Shown in pieces: positions 53,593 to 63,113 of a stretch of 64,000 nt of DNA; position 1 is the stretch's first letter, and each line of letters begins with the position of its first letter. The stretch spans positions 62,001 to 126,000 of the forward strand of contig CAWDBD010000014.1 in the NCBI GenBank assembly GCA_963800395.1, in the 5' to 3' direction. The position numbers and the translations under genes were made by a program. Under the pieces are notes generated by a model, which was given only the letters and a program-made list of their open reading frames with translations, was not told where the DNA came from and did no database searches. The DNA is from DASSBG01 sp963800395. Its GTDB lineage: Bacteria; Pseudomonadota; Gammaproteobacteria; Xanthomonadales; Rhodanobacteraceae.

Positions 53593-55416
53593 CTATTCCA
53601 CCGTGACCGATTTGGCCAGGTTGCGGGGTTGGTCGACGTCGGTGCCGCGCAGTACGGCGACGTGGTAGGCGAGCAGCTGCAGCGGCACGGTAAATACCGC
53701 CGGGGCGATGAAGTTGCCGCCGGAGTGGACCTTGATCAGGTAGCTGCGCTCGGCACTGATGTCGGCGTCGGCATCGGCAAAAACGTAGAGCTCGCCGCCG
53801 CGTGCACTGACTTCCTGCAGGTTTGATTTCAGTTTTTCCAGCAACTGGTTGTTGGGAGCCACGGCGATGACCGGCATGTCCTGGTCGACCAGGGCCAGGG
53901 GGCCGTGCTTGAGCTCTCCGGCGGGGTAGGCCTCGGCGTGGATATAGGAAATTTCCTTGAGCTTGAGCGCGCCCTCCAGGGCCACCGGGTATTGGACGCC
54001 ACGACCCAGGAACAGGGCATGCTGGCGCGGCACGAAGCGCTCGGCCATGCGTGCAATCTGGCTGTCCAGCTCCAGTGCCTGCTCGATCAGCCGTGGCAGG
54101 CTGGCAAGCTCGGCGCACAGATGGTCAAGCTTTTCTGCAGCCAGCCCGTTGCGCTGGCCCAGTTCCAGGGTGAACAAGGCGAGTGCAGTCAGCTGACTGA
54201 CGAATGCCTTGGTCGAGGCAACGCCGATTTCCGGTCCGGCGCGGGTCATCAGGGTCAGGTCGGTTTCGCGCACGAGGGAGGATTCGGGCACATTGCACAG
54301 CGCCAGGCTGCCCAGATAGCCGCGCTGCTTCGCTTCGCGCAGGGCGGCAAGCGTGTCCGCGGTCTCGCCTGACTGGGAAATGGTGACCAGCAGCGCGCCC
54401 TCGGGGACAACCGCCTTGCGGTAGCGGAATTCACTGGCCACCTCGACGCTGACGGGTATGCCGGCCAGGCCTTCGAGCCAGTAGCGTGCGATCAGGCCGG
54501 CATGGTAGCTGGTGCCGCAGGCCACAATGTGCACGGCGCGCGTCTTTGCCAGAAGTGCGTCTGAATCGATACCGAAGATATTGGGCAATACGCCATGCTC
54601 GCCGAGTCGCGCTTCCAGCGTGTCGGCCACCACGCTGGGTTGCTCGAAGATCTCCTTGAGCATGAAGTGTCGAAAGGGCCCACGATCAATAGTGTCGCCG
54701 GAGAGCGTGCTTTCGCGGCTGGCGCGTTCGACCCTGGTGCCGTTGTGGTCGAGGATGTGCACCTGCTCGCGGCTGATTTGCACGAGGTCGCCTTCTTCCA
54801 GATAGATCACCTTGCGGGTCACCTGGATCAGTGCGTGGACATCGGATCCCAGAAAATGCTCGCCGATGCCGATACCCACGACCAGCGGGCTGCCGCGACG
54901 CGCGCCGACGATGATGCCCGGCTCGGTCTGGCTCAGTACCGCGATGGCATAGGCACCTTTCAGGCGACCGGTTGCCTGCTGCACGGCTTGCTGCAGGCTG
55001 GCTCCTGCCTCGACGAATTCGTTGATCAGGTGGGCAATGACCTCGGTGTCGGTTTCCGAACTGAACTGGCAACCGTTGCCGGCAAGCTCGGCGCGCAGCG
55101 CTTCATGGTTCTCGATGATGCCATTGTGGACCACGGCGATCGGTCCGGAGAGGTGCGGGTGGGCATTGCTCTCGCTGGGTTCGCCATGCGTGGCCCAGCG
55201 GGTATGGGCAATGCCGGTGTGGCTGCTGAAGGGGGCGGCCTGCAAGCGATTTTCCAGCTCCCGCACTTTGCCCTTGGCGCGAATGCGGTGGATGCCCTGG
55301 TCGGTAAGTGCCGCGATGCCGGCCGAGTCGTAGCCGCGATACTCCAGGGCCTTGAGGCCGGCAATCAGGATCGGCAGAACATCGCGTTGGGCAGTGGCAG
55401 CAACAATTCCGCACAT
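53593..55416 (-). CDS. glmS: Glutamine-fructose-6-phosphate aminotransferase (isomerizing)
   Basis: This encodes 607 residues (E. coli 609). The class II glutaminase starts MCGIVAA with catalytic Cys1 after Met removal. Tandem SIS isomerase domains carry FMLKEIFEQP, ACGTSYHAGL, TISQSGETADT, SSLVRETDL and the terminal DQPRNLAKSVTVE. GGAGG lies seven bases before ATG at 55416. It makes glucosamine-6-phosphate, the entry to UDP-GlcNAc for peptidoglycan, LPS and exopolysaccharide. It is divergent from the EpsB-type transferase. No glmS ribozyme is seen, as expected outside Firmicutes. Confidence 0.96.
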   Translation of the reverse strand: MCGIVAATAQRDVLPILIAGLKALEYRGYDSAGIAALTDQGIHRIRAKGKVRELENRLQAAPFSSHTGIAHTRWATHGEPSESNAHPHLSGPIAVVHNGIIENHEALRAELAGNGCQFSSETDTEVIAHLINEFVEAGASLQQAVQQATGRLKGAYAIAVLSQTEPGIIVGARRGSPLVVGIGIGEHFLGSDVHALIQVTRKVIYLEEGDLVQISREQVHILDHNGTRVERASRESTLSGDTIDRGPFRHFMLKEIFEQPSVVADTLEARLGEHGVLPNIFGIDSDALLAKTRAVHIVACGTSYHAGLIARYWLEGLAGIPVSVEVASEFRYRKAVVPEGALLVTISQSGETADTLAALREAKQRGYLGSLALCNVPESSLVRETDLTLMTRAGPEIGVASTKAFVSQLTALALFTLELGQRNGLAAEKLDHLCAELASLPRLIEQALELDSQIARMAERFVPRQHALFLGRGVQYPVALEGALKLKEISYIHAEAYPAGELKHGPLALVDQDMPVIAVAPNNQLLEKLKSNLQEVSARGGELYVFADADADISAERSYLIKVHSGGNFIAPAVFTVPLQLLAYHVAVLRGTDVDQPRNLAKSVTVE

Positions 55417-55573
55417 GAGCGGGCCTCCGGAAACAAGGATCGCATTTTGGCACGTTGGCTGAGTGTCTGCCACGCCTGCGCTCGCCTGGGTCAATCAGAG
55501 CTTGCCTAAGGCAGTACACTTGGGCTTCAGCTCGATTTTCGGGCGTTGCGGGAGAGGGAGTTTGGCCGGTTTC

Positions 55574-56968
55574 ATGCGGCAATATGCAGCGCGCTGGCGA
55601 AACCTGCTGGTCGTTGGCGAGGCGCTGACCCTGATGGGGTCGGTGTACGTCGCCGTGTTTCTGCGCTATATCGCCAGCGACGATCCCCTGCATGCCTACG
55701 TCGGCCCCTGGCTGGTGCTATTCCGGGCGGGCGCATTCATGCTGTTCGTGATGGTCGGTTTGACCGCCATGGGACTGCATCAGGTGCATCTGCGCGAGAG
55801 CTGGTTCGGCATTCTGGCCAGGCAGATGGTCGGCTGCGCCATGGGCTGGGTCGGACTGGTCATCCTGTATTACCTGGTGCCATGGTTGCATGTGGGTCGA
55901 GGCCTGCTGCTGATCGCCATGCTGGTCAGTTTCATGCTGCTGACGCTGGTGCGCTGGCTGTTCGGCCGGATGGTGCATATCTCGGCATTGCAACAGCGCG
56001 TGGTGGTCCTGGGTGCCGGCAAGCGGGCGGCAATCATCCCGCAGCGCATGCGCCGCCAGGCCGACCGAATGGGATTCAAGCTGGTCGCCTTTCTGGCACG
56101 ACAGGGTGAAGATGTCGTCGTGCCACGCGAGCAGGTGGTGATACTCGATTGTGCACTCGATCAGTGGGTCAGCCAGCACGATGTGGACGAAATCGTCGTT
56201 GCCGTCGACGACCGGCGCGGCGGATTGCCGATGGACGAACTGCTGGCATGCCGCGAGCGTGGTGTTGACGTTACCGAACTCAGCACCTTCATCGAACGGG
56301 AGTCCGGGCGCCTGCAACTCAGTCTGACCGATCCCTCCTGGCTGATCTTTTCGGATGGCTTTGATGTTTCACCATGGCGGCGGCTGAGCAAGCGCACCTT
56401 TGATCTCGGTATCGCCATGCTGCTGGTCCTGCCCGGCTTGCCGCTGATGGCAGTCACGGCCCTGGCCATCCTGCTGGAGTCTGGCCCGCGTCGGCCGCTG
56501 CTGTATCGCCAGCAGCGCGTTGGTGAACGCGGGCGACTGTTCAGCGTGATCAAGTTTCGCAGCATGCGCACCGATGCCGAGGCCGATGGCGTGGCGCGTT
56601 GGGCCAGCAAGGACGACCAGCGGGTGACCCGGGTCGGGCGCCTGATTCGCAAGACCCGCCTGGACGAACTGCCGCAATTGTGGAACATCCTGCATGGGGA
56701 CATGAGTTTTATCGGGCCGCGCCCGGAACGCCCCGAATTTGTCGAGAAACTGTCGCAGGAAATCCGCTATTACCAGCTTCGCCATGCCGTGAAGCCGGGG
56801 CTGACGGGCTGGGCGCAGTTGCGCTATCCCTACGGCGCATCGGTCAAGGATGCCGAGGAAAAGCTCAAATACGACCTGTTTTACGTCAAGAATCACAACC
56901 TGCTGTTTGATCTGGCCATCCTGATCCAGACCGTCGAGGTGATACTTTTCGGGCGCGGGGCACGCTAG
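55574..56968 (+). CDS. EpsB-type undecaprenyl-phosphate sugar phosphotransferase
   Basis: This encodes 464 residues from ATG at 55574. A TTG at 55562 sits closer to the GGAGAGGGAG ribosome site, so the start may be four codons longer. Four membrane helices (about 10-125) are followed by a CoA-binding-like Rossmann region (RVVVLGAGKRAAI). The catalytic polyisoprenyl-phosphate transferase domain contains KRTFDLGIAML, KFRSMRTDAEADGVARW, TRLDELPQLWNILHGDMSFIGPRPERPEFV and GLTGWAQLRYPYGAS. It initiates EPS repeat assembly on undecaprenyl phosphate. The sequence resembles TIGR03013 enzymes associated with PEP-CTERM/exosortase loci; no exosortase lies within the window. Confidence 0.87.
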   Translation: MRQYAARWRNLLVVGEALTLMGSVYVAVFLRYIASDDPLHAYVGPWLVLFRAGAFMLFVMVGLTAMGLHQVHLRESWFGILARQMVGCAMGWVGLVILYYLVPWLHVGRGLLLIAMLVSFMLLTLVRWLFGRMVHISALQQRVVVLGAGKRAAIIPQRMRRQADRMGFKLVAFLARQGEDVVVPREQVVILDCALDQWVSQHDVDEIVVAVDDRRGGLPMDELLACRERGVDVTELSTFIERESGRLQLSLTDPSWLIFSDGFDVSPWRRLSKRTFDLGIAMLLVLPGLPLMAVTALAILLESGPRRPLLYRQQRVGERGRLFSVIKFRSMRTDAEADGVARWASKDDQRVTRVGRLIRKTRLDELPQLWNILHGDMSFIGPRPERPEFVEKLSQEIRYYQLRHAVKPGLTGWAQLRYPYGASVKDAEEKLKYDLFYVKNHNLLFDLAILIQTVEVILFGRGAR

Positions 56969-57381
56969 CTGAGCCAGGGCAGGGACTGGTTGGCGGCGGC
57001 CCACAGCAGGGCAGCCAGCAGCAGGATGAACATCAGCAGGGCCAGCGTGCGCAAACGCGTGGGCACCTCTTTTTCGGGCTCCGTTGAAGTGTGCGGCTTG
57101 GCCGGGTGCGCTCTGCTGCGCACAACAACGTGGCTGGTATCCGTGGCAGGCGAGTGCGTCGGTGTACCCGGCAGCCTTCCCATTCGGCGCTGAAAGTCGA
57201 GGGCTGCTCCGTACAGGATGTTGAGCTGCTTCAGTGCTTGTCCGTCACCTTGCTCTCGATCAGGATGCAGTCTCGCCACGCGACGACGGTAGGCCATGCG
57301 CAAGTCGTGCAGGGAACAGCCGGGCTCAAGCCCCAGGTGTCTGTAAAGGAGCGAGAAGTCGTGTGTTTCGGCCAAAACCAC
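56965..57381 (-). CDS. J-domain protein with C-terminal membrane anchor
   Basis: This encodes 138 residues from GTG at 57381 (TTG at 57375 is an alternative). The J domain (about 5-65) reads DFSLLYRHLGLEPGCSLHDLRMAYRRRVARLHPDREQGD and keeps the HPD catalytic loop. A polar linker leads to a single hydrophobic helix (LALLMFILLLAALLWAAA). It likely recruits DnaK to the membrane. It converges with the sugar transferase gene: the stop codons share CTAG at 56965-56968. Confidence 0.75.
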   Translation of the reverse strand: MVLAETHDFSLLYRHLGLEPGCSLHDLRMAYRRRVARLHPDREQGDGQALKQLNILYGAALDFQRRMGRLPGTPTHSPATDTSHVVVRSRAHPAKPHTSTEPEKEVPTRLRTLALLMFILLLAALLWAAANQSLPWLS

Positions 57382-57816
57382 CCCCCAGTCGATCCGCTGC
57401 TGTCGACATTGCCTGCCAGTGTACTGCTTCAGCCTGCCGGGTCCACTCGCAGCCAGCCCATGGCCGGGGCTGGACACGGTGTGCTGCCGTGAAGCACGGA
57501 CCAGGCTTTGGACAGGTCGGCTCCGGAGGCCCGGGCGCCTTGCTGCAAGCGCTTGCCGGGGGCAGGTTGTAGCCTGCCTTGCAGCGGATGCCCGTCGACT
57601 CGTGCGCGGATCAGACAGCAGACCATGAGTGTACTCGCGCTGGTGGCAGACGACAGGATGATCCAGGCGCGACCGTATGGGGTAACATCGCGGTTGATGC
57701 ATGCTCACCTGGTCAGCGCAAACAACATCACGGCCCGGATTTACGTGTCCGGTCGCGGCCCGGGCCTTGCAGCGGCCCGGGATGGGGCGACAGCAGCAGG
57801 CGGGGGCGCTTGAGCC
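57382..57816 (+). other. Non-coding leader region of the polysaccharide operon
   Basis: No frame here looks genuine. It includes a GGCAGG/CCTGCC hairpin near 57560-57580. The promoter of the five-gene downstream operon presumably lies here, but no convincing -35/-10 pair or JUMPstart motif was found by eye. Confidence 0.5.
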
Positions 57817-59097
57817 ATGTTTGTCCTGATATGCCTGTACCTGCTGATGATCATCGTCAGGCCACAGGATTTCATGCCCATGCTCACCGGCATCCCCATC
57901 ATGCCGGCCTTGATGGTTCTGGCCCTGCTGAGCTGGATGCTGTCGCCGCGCAAGAATCTGGATGCCCCGCAGTATCTGCTCCTGACCCTGTTCATGCTGG
58001 TCACCGCGGCGTCGATCCTGGCTACAGGCTGGGTCGGTGGCGCATGGCAGCAGTTACTGGATTTCGCGCCTGTCCTGGTAGCCTTTGTGGTGCTGGCCAA
58101 TGCCCTGGACAGTGAGCGGCGCATCCGCATCGTGATGATGCTGCTGGTGCTGTGCGGGACTCTGCTGGCATGGCATGGCATGTACCAGTTATCCCACGGT
58201 GGCATCGGGTGGACTGGCGCGGCGCTGTCCGAGGATCGGCGCATCCAGTACGTTGGCATCTTCCATGACCCGAATGATCTGGGTCTGCTGTTCGTGATGG
58301 TGCTGCCCATGGCGGTCTATCTGATACGGCGTCGCGGGGCCCACTTCCTTGGCCGGATCCTGTGGCTCGGGTGTGCCTGTCTGCTGGTGTATGGCGTCTA
58401 CCTGACCAAGTCGCGCGGCGCCATGCTGGCGATGGCGGCGATGTTCGGGATCTTTGTCTGGCGCAAACGTGGTGCCTTGCTCGCCGTGGTCCTGGGTGTT
58501 TTCGCACTGGGTGTGCTGAGAGTGGTCTCGCCGCGCATGAACGAGCTGAACCCGGATGAATCCTCGGCATTCGGCCGTGTCGACGCCTGGTATGAAGGTC
58601 TGCACATGTTCATGTCACATCCCTTGCTGGGCGTGGGCACCAACAACTTTACCGACTACAACAATCTGACTGCACACAATTCGTTCGTTCTGGTGATGGC
58701 CGAGACCGGATTCGTCGGCTACGTGCTCTGGTTGGCTTTTGTGTGCTACGGCTTGTGGATGGCCTTGAGCCTGGTGCGCTTCCAGCCGGATGCCGAATGG
58801 CTGTCCAGTGACGAGCAGGCACCGCTACGCTGGCAGCAGATGCACGCGCTGGGCATGACCATGCTGCTGGCGCAAACGGGCTTCATGGCAGCGGCTTTCT
58901 TTCTTTCACGCAGCTATGTGCCCATCCTGTATTTTCTGGAAGCCATGGTGCTGGCGACCTATGTCTGCGCACGCACCCAGGTTCCCGGATTGCCGCACTT
59001 CGAACTGCGCCGTGACCTGATCCGGTGGCCTGTTCTGGCGGCTGCCAGCATCGTGGCCTTGTATGTTCTCGTACGACTGCTGTTTGCAGTGTCATGA
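57817..59097 (+). CDS. O-antigen ligase/Wzy-like polysaccharide polymerase
   Basis: This encodes 426 residues with about ten membrane helices. The Wzy_C-type periplasmic loop contains FHDPNDLGLLFVMVLPM and SSAFGRVDAWYEGLHMFMSHPLLGVGTNNFTDYNNLTAHNSFVLVMAETGFVGYV, including the GRxxxW and H...S/N features of the family. It probably polymerises EPS repeats in the periplasm. Its stop overlaps the flippase start by four bases (ATGA). Confidence 0.87.
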   Translation: MFVLICLYLLMIIVRPQDFMPMLTGIPIMPALMVLALLSWMLSPRKNLDAPQYLLLTLFMLVTAASILATGWVGGAWQQLLDFAPVLVAFVVLANALDSERRIRIVMMLLVLCGTLLAWHGMYQLSHGGIGWTGAALSEDRRIQYVGIFHDPNDLGLLFVMVLPMAVYLIRRRGAHFLGRILWLGCACLLVYGVYLTKSRGAMLAMAAMFGIFVWRKRGALLAVVLGVFALGVLRVVSPRMNELNPDESSAFGRVDAWYEGLHMFMSHPLLGVGTNNFTDYNNLTAHNSFVLVMAETGFVGYVLWLAFVCYGLWMALSLVRFQPDAEWLSSDEQAPLRWQQMHALGMTMLLAQTGFMAAAFFLSRSYVPILYFLEAMVLATYVCARTQVPGLPHFELRRDLIRWPVLAAASIVALYVLVRLLFAVS

Positions 59098-60635
59098 GTG
59101 AGCGCGGCCAGGCCTTGCGCAACACGCTGCTCTCGTCAGTGGCGATCTATGTCGAATATGTGCTCGGCATGCTGGCCTCCATCCTGGTGGCGCGCGAACT
59201 GGGGCCGGAGCACTACGGCACCTACAGCCTGATCATCTGGATGGCCGGGTTGGGCGTGGCATTCACCAATTCCGGTACCGCAACCGCAGCCATCAAGTTT
59301 GTTGCCGAATTGCGCGGCGGTGATCAGGAGAACATGATCCCGACCGCCCTGCGCTTCCTGCGTCGCGCCCAGCAGATATTTCTGGGCGTTGTTGCGGTGG
59401 CTGGCGGGGTGCTGATCTGGCTGTTCGGCACGCACATGCTGCCGGGCTACGATGATCGCCTGATCTTCGGCGCCTTGCTGCTGGCCGTCGGTCTGCGCGC
59501 ACCGTACATGTTCAACATTGCTGTGGCCAAGGGTTTCGAGTGCTTTCGTGCCACGGCTACCATTGCCAGCATTGCCACACCAATCAATCTTGCGCTGGTG
59601 CTGGGTGCCTGGTATCTGCATGCTCCGGTATTGGGTTTCCTGCTGGTGTACCTGGTTTCCGGTGCCGTGTTCTATCTGGTGTCGCTCTGGCAGGTACGCC
59701 AACTGGAACGGCCGCTGGGACGGGGCATTCCGATGCCGCCGTCGTTGCGTGCACGCGTATTTCGGCACATGCGGATCGTGGCGGTGACGGTCGCGGTGTC
59801 CTTTCTCGGCGCGCGTGAAGTGGAAGTCCTGTTCCTCAAGCTCTACGATTCGGCTGCGGCGGCTGGCCAGTTCAAGGTGGCCTATCAGCTGGCGTCGGGT
59901 GCCGCATTGCTGGTACCGGGCGTTTTCAGTGCGCTGTTGCTGCCGATGATGGCGCATGCCGTTACCCGCGGGCAGGATTTTGCCGCGCAACGCTTTGTCA
60001 GCTCCACGACCTATCTGGCGATGCTGGCGGTGCCATTGATGGCATTCGGCGTGATCTTCGCGGTGCCGGTCATCCAGGTACTGTTCGGTGCGGCCTACGC
60101 ACCGGCAGCGCCAGTGTTTGCGGTACTGCTTTGCGCCGGTTCGCTGGCGGCCATGTCGGGTGCGGCCAGTGGTCTGTTGATCAGCGCCGATCGCCAGCAC
60201 CATATGCTGATCCTGACCCTGGTCACTGCCACGCTGAAAATCAGCCTGGACTGGTGGTGGGTCAAGGTGGCCGGCTTGCCCGGCGCGGTGGCGGCCAACT
60301 TCACGGTGGCGGTACTGGGCACAGCGGCGGTGCTGGGGCTGGCCATGCACATGGCCCATACCAGCCTGGCCTGGGGCCGGCTGGCACGAATTGTTCTGGC
60401 CGGCGCGGTGGCCGCGTTGTGCGCCTGGCCGCTACACCACTTCCTGCCACCGTGGCCGCGCATACTGGCCGGCTTCGTGGTGGTATCTTTGGTCTATGCG
60501 TTTGCCACTGTCCTGTTCGGCTGTTGGAGCCGAAAGGATGTGGAGTACATCCAGACGCTTCTGGTACGCGTCAGCGGCGGGCGCCCACGTTGGTTGATGC
60601 GGCTGTTGACGAAGGTCGCGGGCAGAGGAGTGTAA
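59094..60635 (+). CDS. Polysaccharide flippase, Wzx/MATE-like
   Basis: This encodes 513 residues with 12-14 predicted helices. It begins QALRNTLLSSVAIYVEYVLGMLASILVARELGPEHYGTYSLIIWMAGLG, the polysaccharide_synt family N-terminus. It translocates lipid-linked repeat units across the inner membrane. Immediately coupled to the polymerase gene and followed within two bases by the PaaK/CapK-like gene. Confidence 0.9.
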   Translation: MSERGQALRNTLLSSVAIYVEYVLGMLASILVARELGPEHYGTYSLIIWMAGLGVAFTNSGTATAAIKFVAELRGGDQENMIPTALRFLRRAQQIFLGVVAVAGGVLIWLFGTHMLPGYDDRLIFGALLLAVGLRAPYMFNIAVAKGFECFRATATIASIATPINLALVLGAWYLHAPVLGFLLVYLVSGAVFYLVSLWQVRQLERPLGRGIPMPPSLRARVFRHMRIVAVTVAVSFLGAREVEVLFLKLYDSAAAAGQFKVAYQLASGAALLVPGVFSALLLPMMAHAVTRGQDFAAQRFVSSTTYLAMLAVPLMAFGVIFAVPVIQVLFGAAYAPAAPVFAVLLCAGSLAAMSGAASGLLISADRQHHMLILTLVTATLKISLDWWWVKVAGLPGAVAANFTVAVLGTAAVLGLAMHMAHTSLAWGRLARIVLAGAVAALCAWPLHHFLPPWPRILAGFVVVSLVYAFATVLFGCWSRKDVEYIQTLLVRVSGGRPRWLMRLLTKVAGRGV

Positions 60636-60636
60636 C

Positions 60637-61992
60637 TTGGCCTCAGTGTACGAACGACTTTTCCGATCTGTCCTCTATCCCGCCTACGAGTCCGGGTTGC
60701 GGCGACGCAAGACTTTTCGCTGGCTGACAGAATACGAGGCCAGCCAGTGGTTGTCGCCAGAGCAGATCGACGTTTTGCAGTGGCGCAAGCTGAAGACGCT
60801 GCTGGACTATTGCTATGCCAACGTGCCGTACTACCGTCGGCAGTGGATAGCGGAAGATATTCATCCCGAAGACATCCGCACGCGGCAGGATTTTGCCAGG
60901 CTGCCTCGTTTGACCAAACATGATATCCGCCACAACTTCGAGCAGCTTCAGTCACCTGCGTTTCGCAAGCGAATGATCTACAAGGCTACCGGGGGGTCCA
61001 CCGGTGACCCGTTGCGCTTTGGCTACACGCGTGAAAGCAATGAGCGACGCAATGCCGTGATGTGGCGTGGCTATGCCTGGGCCGGCGCCACCATGGGGCG
61101 CCGAACGGCGTATCTGTGGGGCGGCGCGGTCGGCAACCCCGCCCGCGCGCATCTGCTCAAGGAGCGTCTCTACCATGGCCTGTTCAATCGCCACATAATC
61201 AACAGTTTCGGGATGACCGAGCACAACATGGCCGAGTTTGCCGATGCCCTGGATCGCCTGCGACCGGAAATTGTCGTGGCCTATGTGGGTCCGATGGCAC
61301 GTCTGGCGCGCTGGCTGCTCGACAACGGGCGCAAGCCCTGGCGACCACAGGCTATCCTTGCCGCTGCCGAGCCCTTGCACGACTTCCAACGCGACCAGAT
61401 CGAACAGGCCTTTTCCGCACCGATGTTCAACACCTACGGCTGCCGCGAATTCATGCTGATAGCCAGCGAGTGCGAGCGGCGCCACGGCCTGCACGTGAAT
61501 GCAGACCATCTGGTGGTGGAAACGGTCGTTGATGAAAAGACGATGCCGGGCATGGATGCCGGTGAGGTGACCATTACCGACCTGCACAACTTCGGCATGC
61601 CTTTCATCCGCTACGTCAATGGGGACATGGCCACCCCGATGCGCGAGTCATGCCGCTGCGGGCGCGGTCTGCCAATGTTGGCGAGCATTGACGGGCGCCG
61701 TCTGGACGCCTTGCGCAGCCCGGAGGGTCACATTCTTCCCGGTGAGTTTTTCCCGCACATGCTCAAGGATGTCGAGGGTATCGATCAATTCCAGGTCGTG
61801 CAGCGACAGATCGACCGCCTCGACATCAGCCTGGTGCGCGGCAAGGGGTTTGACGAATCGGCACTCGACTATATCCGCGACGAGACTGCCAAGGTGGTCG
61901 GGGCCAGCCTGAAACTGCATTTCGATTTTGTCGAACATATTGCGCCGGGCCGCAATGGCAAATTTCGGGTCACACGTTGCGAATTGGAATGA
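60637..61992 (+). CDS. PaaK/CapK-family adenylate-forming enzyme of the EPS locus
   Basis: This encodes 451 residues. TTG at 60637 is the start because AGAGGAG is about eight bases upstream and the frame cannot extend further. ATP loop: YKATGGSTGDPLRF (about 115-128). NSFGMTEHNM, AAEPLHDFQRDQIEQAF and NTYGCREFMLIASECE follow the phenylacetate-CoA ligase fold. Homologues occur in capsule and exosortase-linked EPS clusters, where an acyl-activation role is proposed but unproven. Its stop overlaps the next gene's start by four bases. Confidence 0.82.
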   Translation: MASVYERLFRSVLYPAYESGLRRRKTFRWLTEYEASQWLSPEQIDVLQWRKLKTLLDYCYANVPYYRRQWIAEDIHPEDIRTRQDFARLPRLTKHDIRHNFEQLQSPAFRKRMIYKATGGSTGDPLRFGYTRESNERRNAVMWRGYAWAGATMGRRTAYLWGGAVGNPARAHLLKERLYHGLFNRHIINSFGMTEHNMAEFADALDRLRPEIVVAYVGPMARLARWLLDNGRKPWRPQAILAAAEPLHDFQRDQIEQAFSAPMFNTYGCREFMLIASECERRHGLHVNADHLVVETVVDEKTMPGMDAGEVTITDLHNFGMPFIRYVNGDMATPMRESCRCGRGLPMLASIDGRRLDALRSPEGHILPGEFFPHMLKDVEGIDQFQVVQRQIDRLDISLVRGKGFDESALDYIRDETAKVVGASLKLHFDFVEHIAPGRNGKFRVTRCELE

Positions 61993-63113
61993 GCTTGAAT
62001 ATCACACATTGTGTCGAAACCCTGCATCGCGGGGGCCTGGAGCACGTGGTGCTTGATCTGGTGACGCAGCAGCAGGCGCAGGGTCACAAGTGTCAGGTGA
62101 TCTGCCTGTTTGACGGCGGTCTTCTGGTTGAGCGGTTCGAGTCAATCGGCGTTCCCGTGCACGTGTGCAAGAAGCGGAGCGGGTTGGACTTGCGGGCGGC
62201 GTGGCGGATGCGCCGCCACATTCGTGCGCATGCAACCGACGTGCTGCATACCCATAACAGAACGGCGCATTACTATGCGGTACTGGCGACTCTGGGAAGC
62301 CGGCCGACGTCCGTTGTGTGCACCAGCCATGGCATGGGCGCCAGTGGTGAATCGGATCGCCGCGAGAAACTGTTTGCCTTGTGTGTGCCACGTACGGACC
62401 GCATCGTTGCTGTCAGCGAGATGGTGCGTCGTCGCATGCTCGAGCGTGGCATCCCCGCGGAAAAACTGACGGTGGCGCACAACGGAATCGATGTAGCGGA
62501 GTATGCCGAGCGCAACGCGCAGTCCGGAGCACGGCTGCGCCGTGAACTGGGCCTGGGTGACAATGTTCGCGTGCTGGGAACCGTGGGAAGGCTCAATCGG
62601 CTGAAGGACCCGGCGACCCTGATTCGTGCTTTCGCCGAACTGCACGCCAGACACTCGGACACCGTCTTGCTCATGGTTGGAGACGGGTCCTTGCGCGCGG
62701 AGATGCAGGCACTGGTGGCCGAGCTCGATCTTGCTGCGGATGTGAAGTTTCTGGGAGACAGGGAGGACGTTGCGGACCTGCTTGCGGGGATGGACATGTT
62801 TGTCATGTCGTCCATATCGGAGGGGTTCTCGATTGCCCTGCTTGAAGCCTGCGCCTGCAGTCTTCCCGTGGTGGCGACCCACGTGGGAGGCAATCCCGAG
62901 ATCATCACCGATGGCATCAATGGCCGGCTGGTTGCCGCGAGCGATCCTGGCGCACTTGCTGCGGCCATGCTCGAGGTGCTGGACGATCCGCAATGCGCCC
63001 GGCGCTTGGGTGAGGCGGGCAGGGCCTGGGTCATGAAAAATGCGACGCTCACAGCCATGGCTGCGGGCTATGCGGAAATCTACGCTGAATCCCATCGGGG
63101 GACTGGCCCGTGA
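61989..63113 (+). CDS. GT4-family glycosyltransferase
   Basis: This encodes 374 residues, GT-B fold. The N-terminal acceptor domain starts ITHCVETLHRGGLEHVVLDLV. The donor domain includes VLGTVGRLNRLKDPATLIRAFAEL, LMVGDGSLRAEMQ, and the E-x7-E motif SISEGFSIALLEACACSLPVVATHVGGNPEII. It transfers a sugar from a nucleotide donor to the lipid-linked EPS intermediate. Donor specificity cannot be read. ATGA overlap with the upstream gene; GTGA overlap with the next. Confidence 0.9.
   Translation: MSLNITHCVETLHRGGLEHVVLDLVTQQQAQGHKCQVICLFDGGLLVERFESIGVPVHVCKKRSGLDLRAAWRMRRHIRAHATDVLHTHNRTAHYYAVLATLGSRPTSVVCTSHGMGASGESDRREKLFALCVPRTDRIVAVSEMVRRRMLERGIPAEKLTVAHNGIDVAEYAERNAQSGARLRRELGLGDNVRVLGTVGRLNRLKDPATLIRAFAELHARHSDTVLLMVGDGSLRAEMQALVAELDLAADVKFLGDREDVADLLAGMDMFVMSSISEGFSIALLEACACSLPVVATHVGGNPEIITDGINGRLVAASDPGALAAAMLEVLDDPQCARRLGEAGRAWVMKNATLTAMAAGYAEIYAESHRGTGP

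Noticed and set aside
53593..55416. glmS ribozyme or GlcN6P riboswitch
   Set aside because: The upstream region is only about 50 bases to a divergent gene and lacks the ribozyme fold, which is not expected in this phylum.
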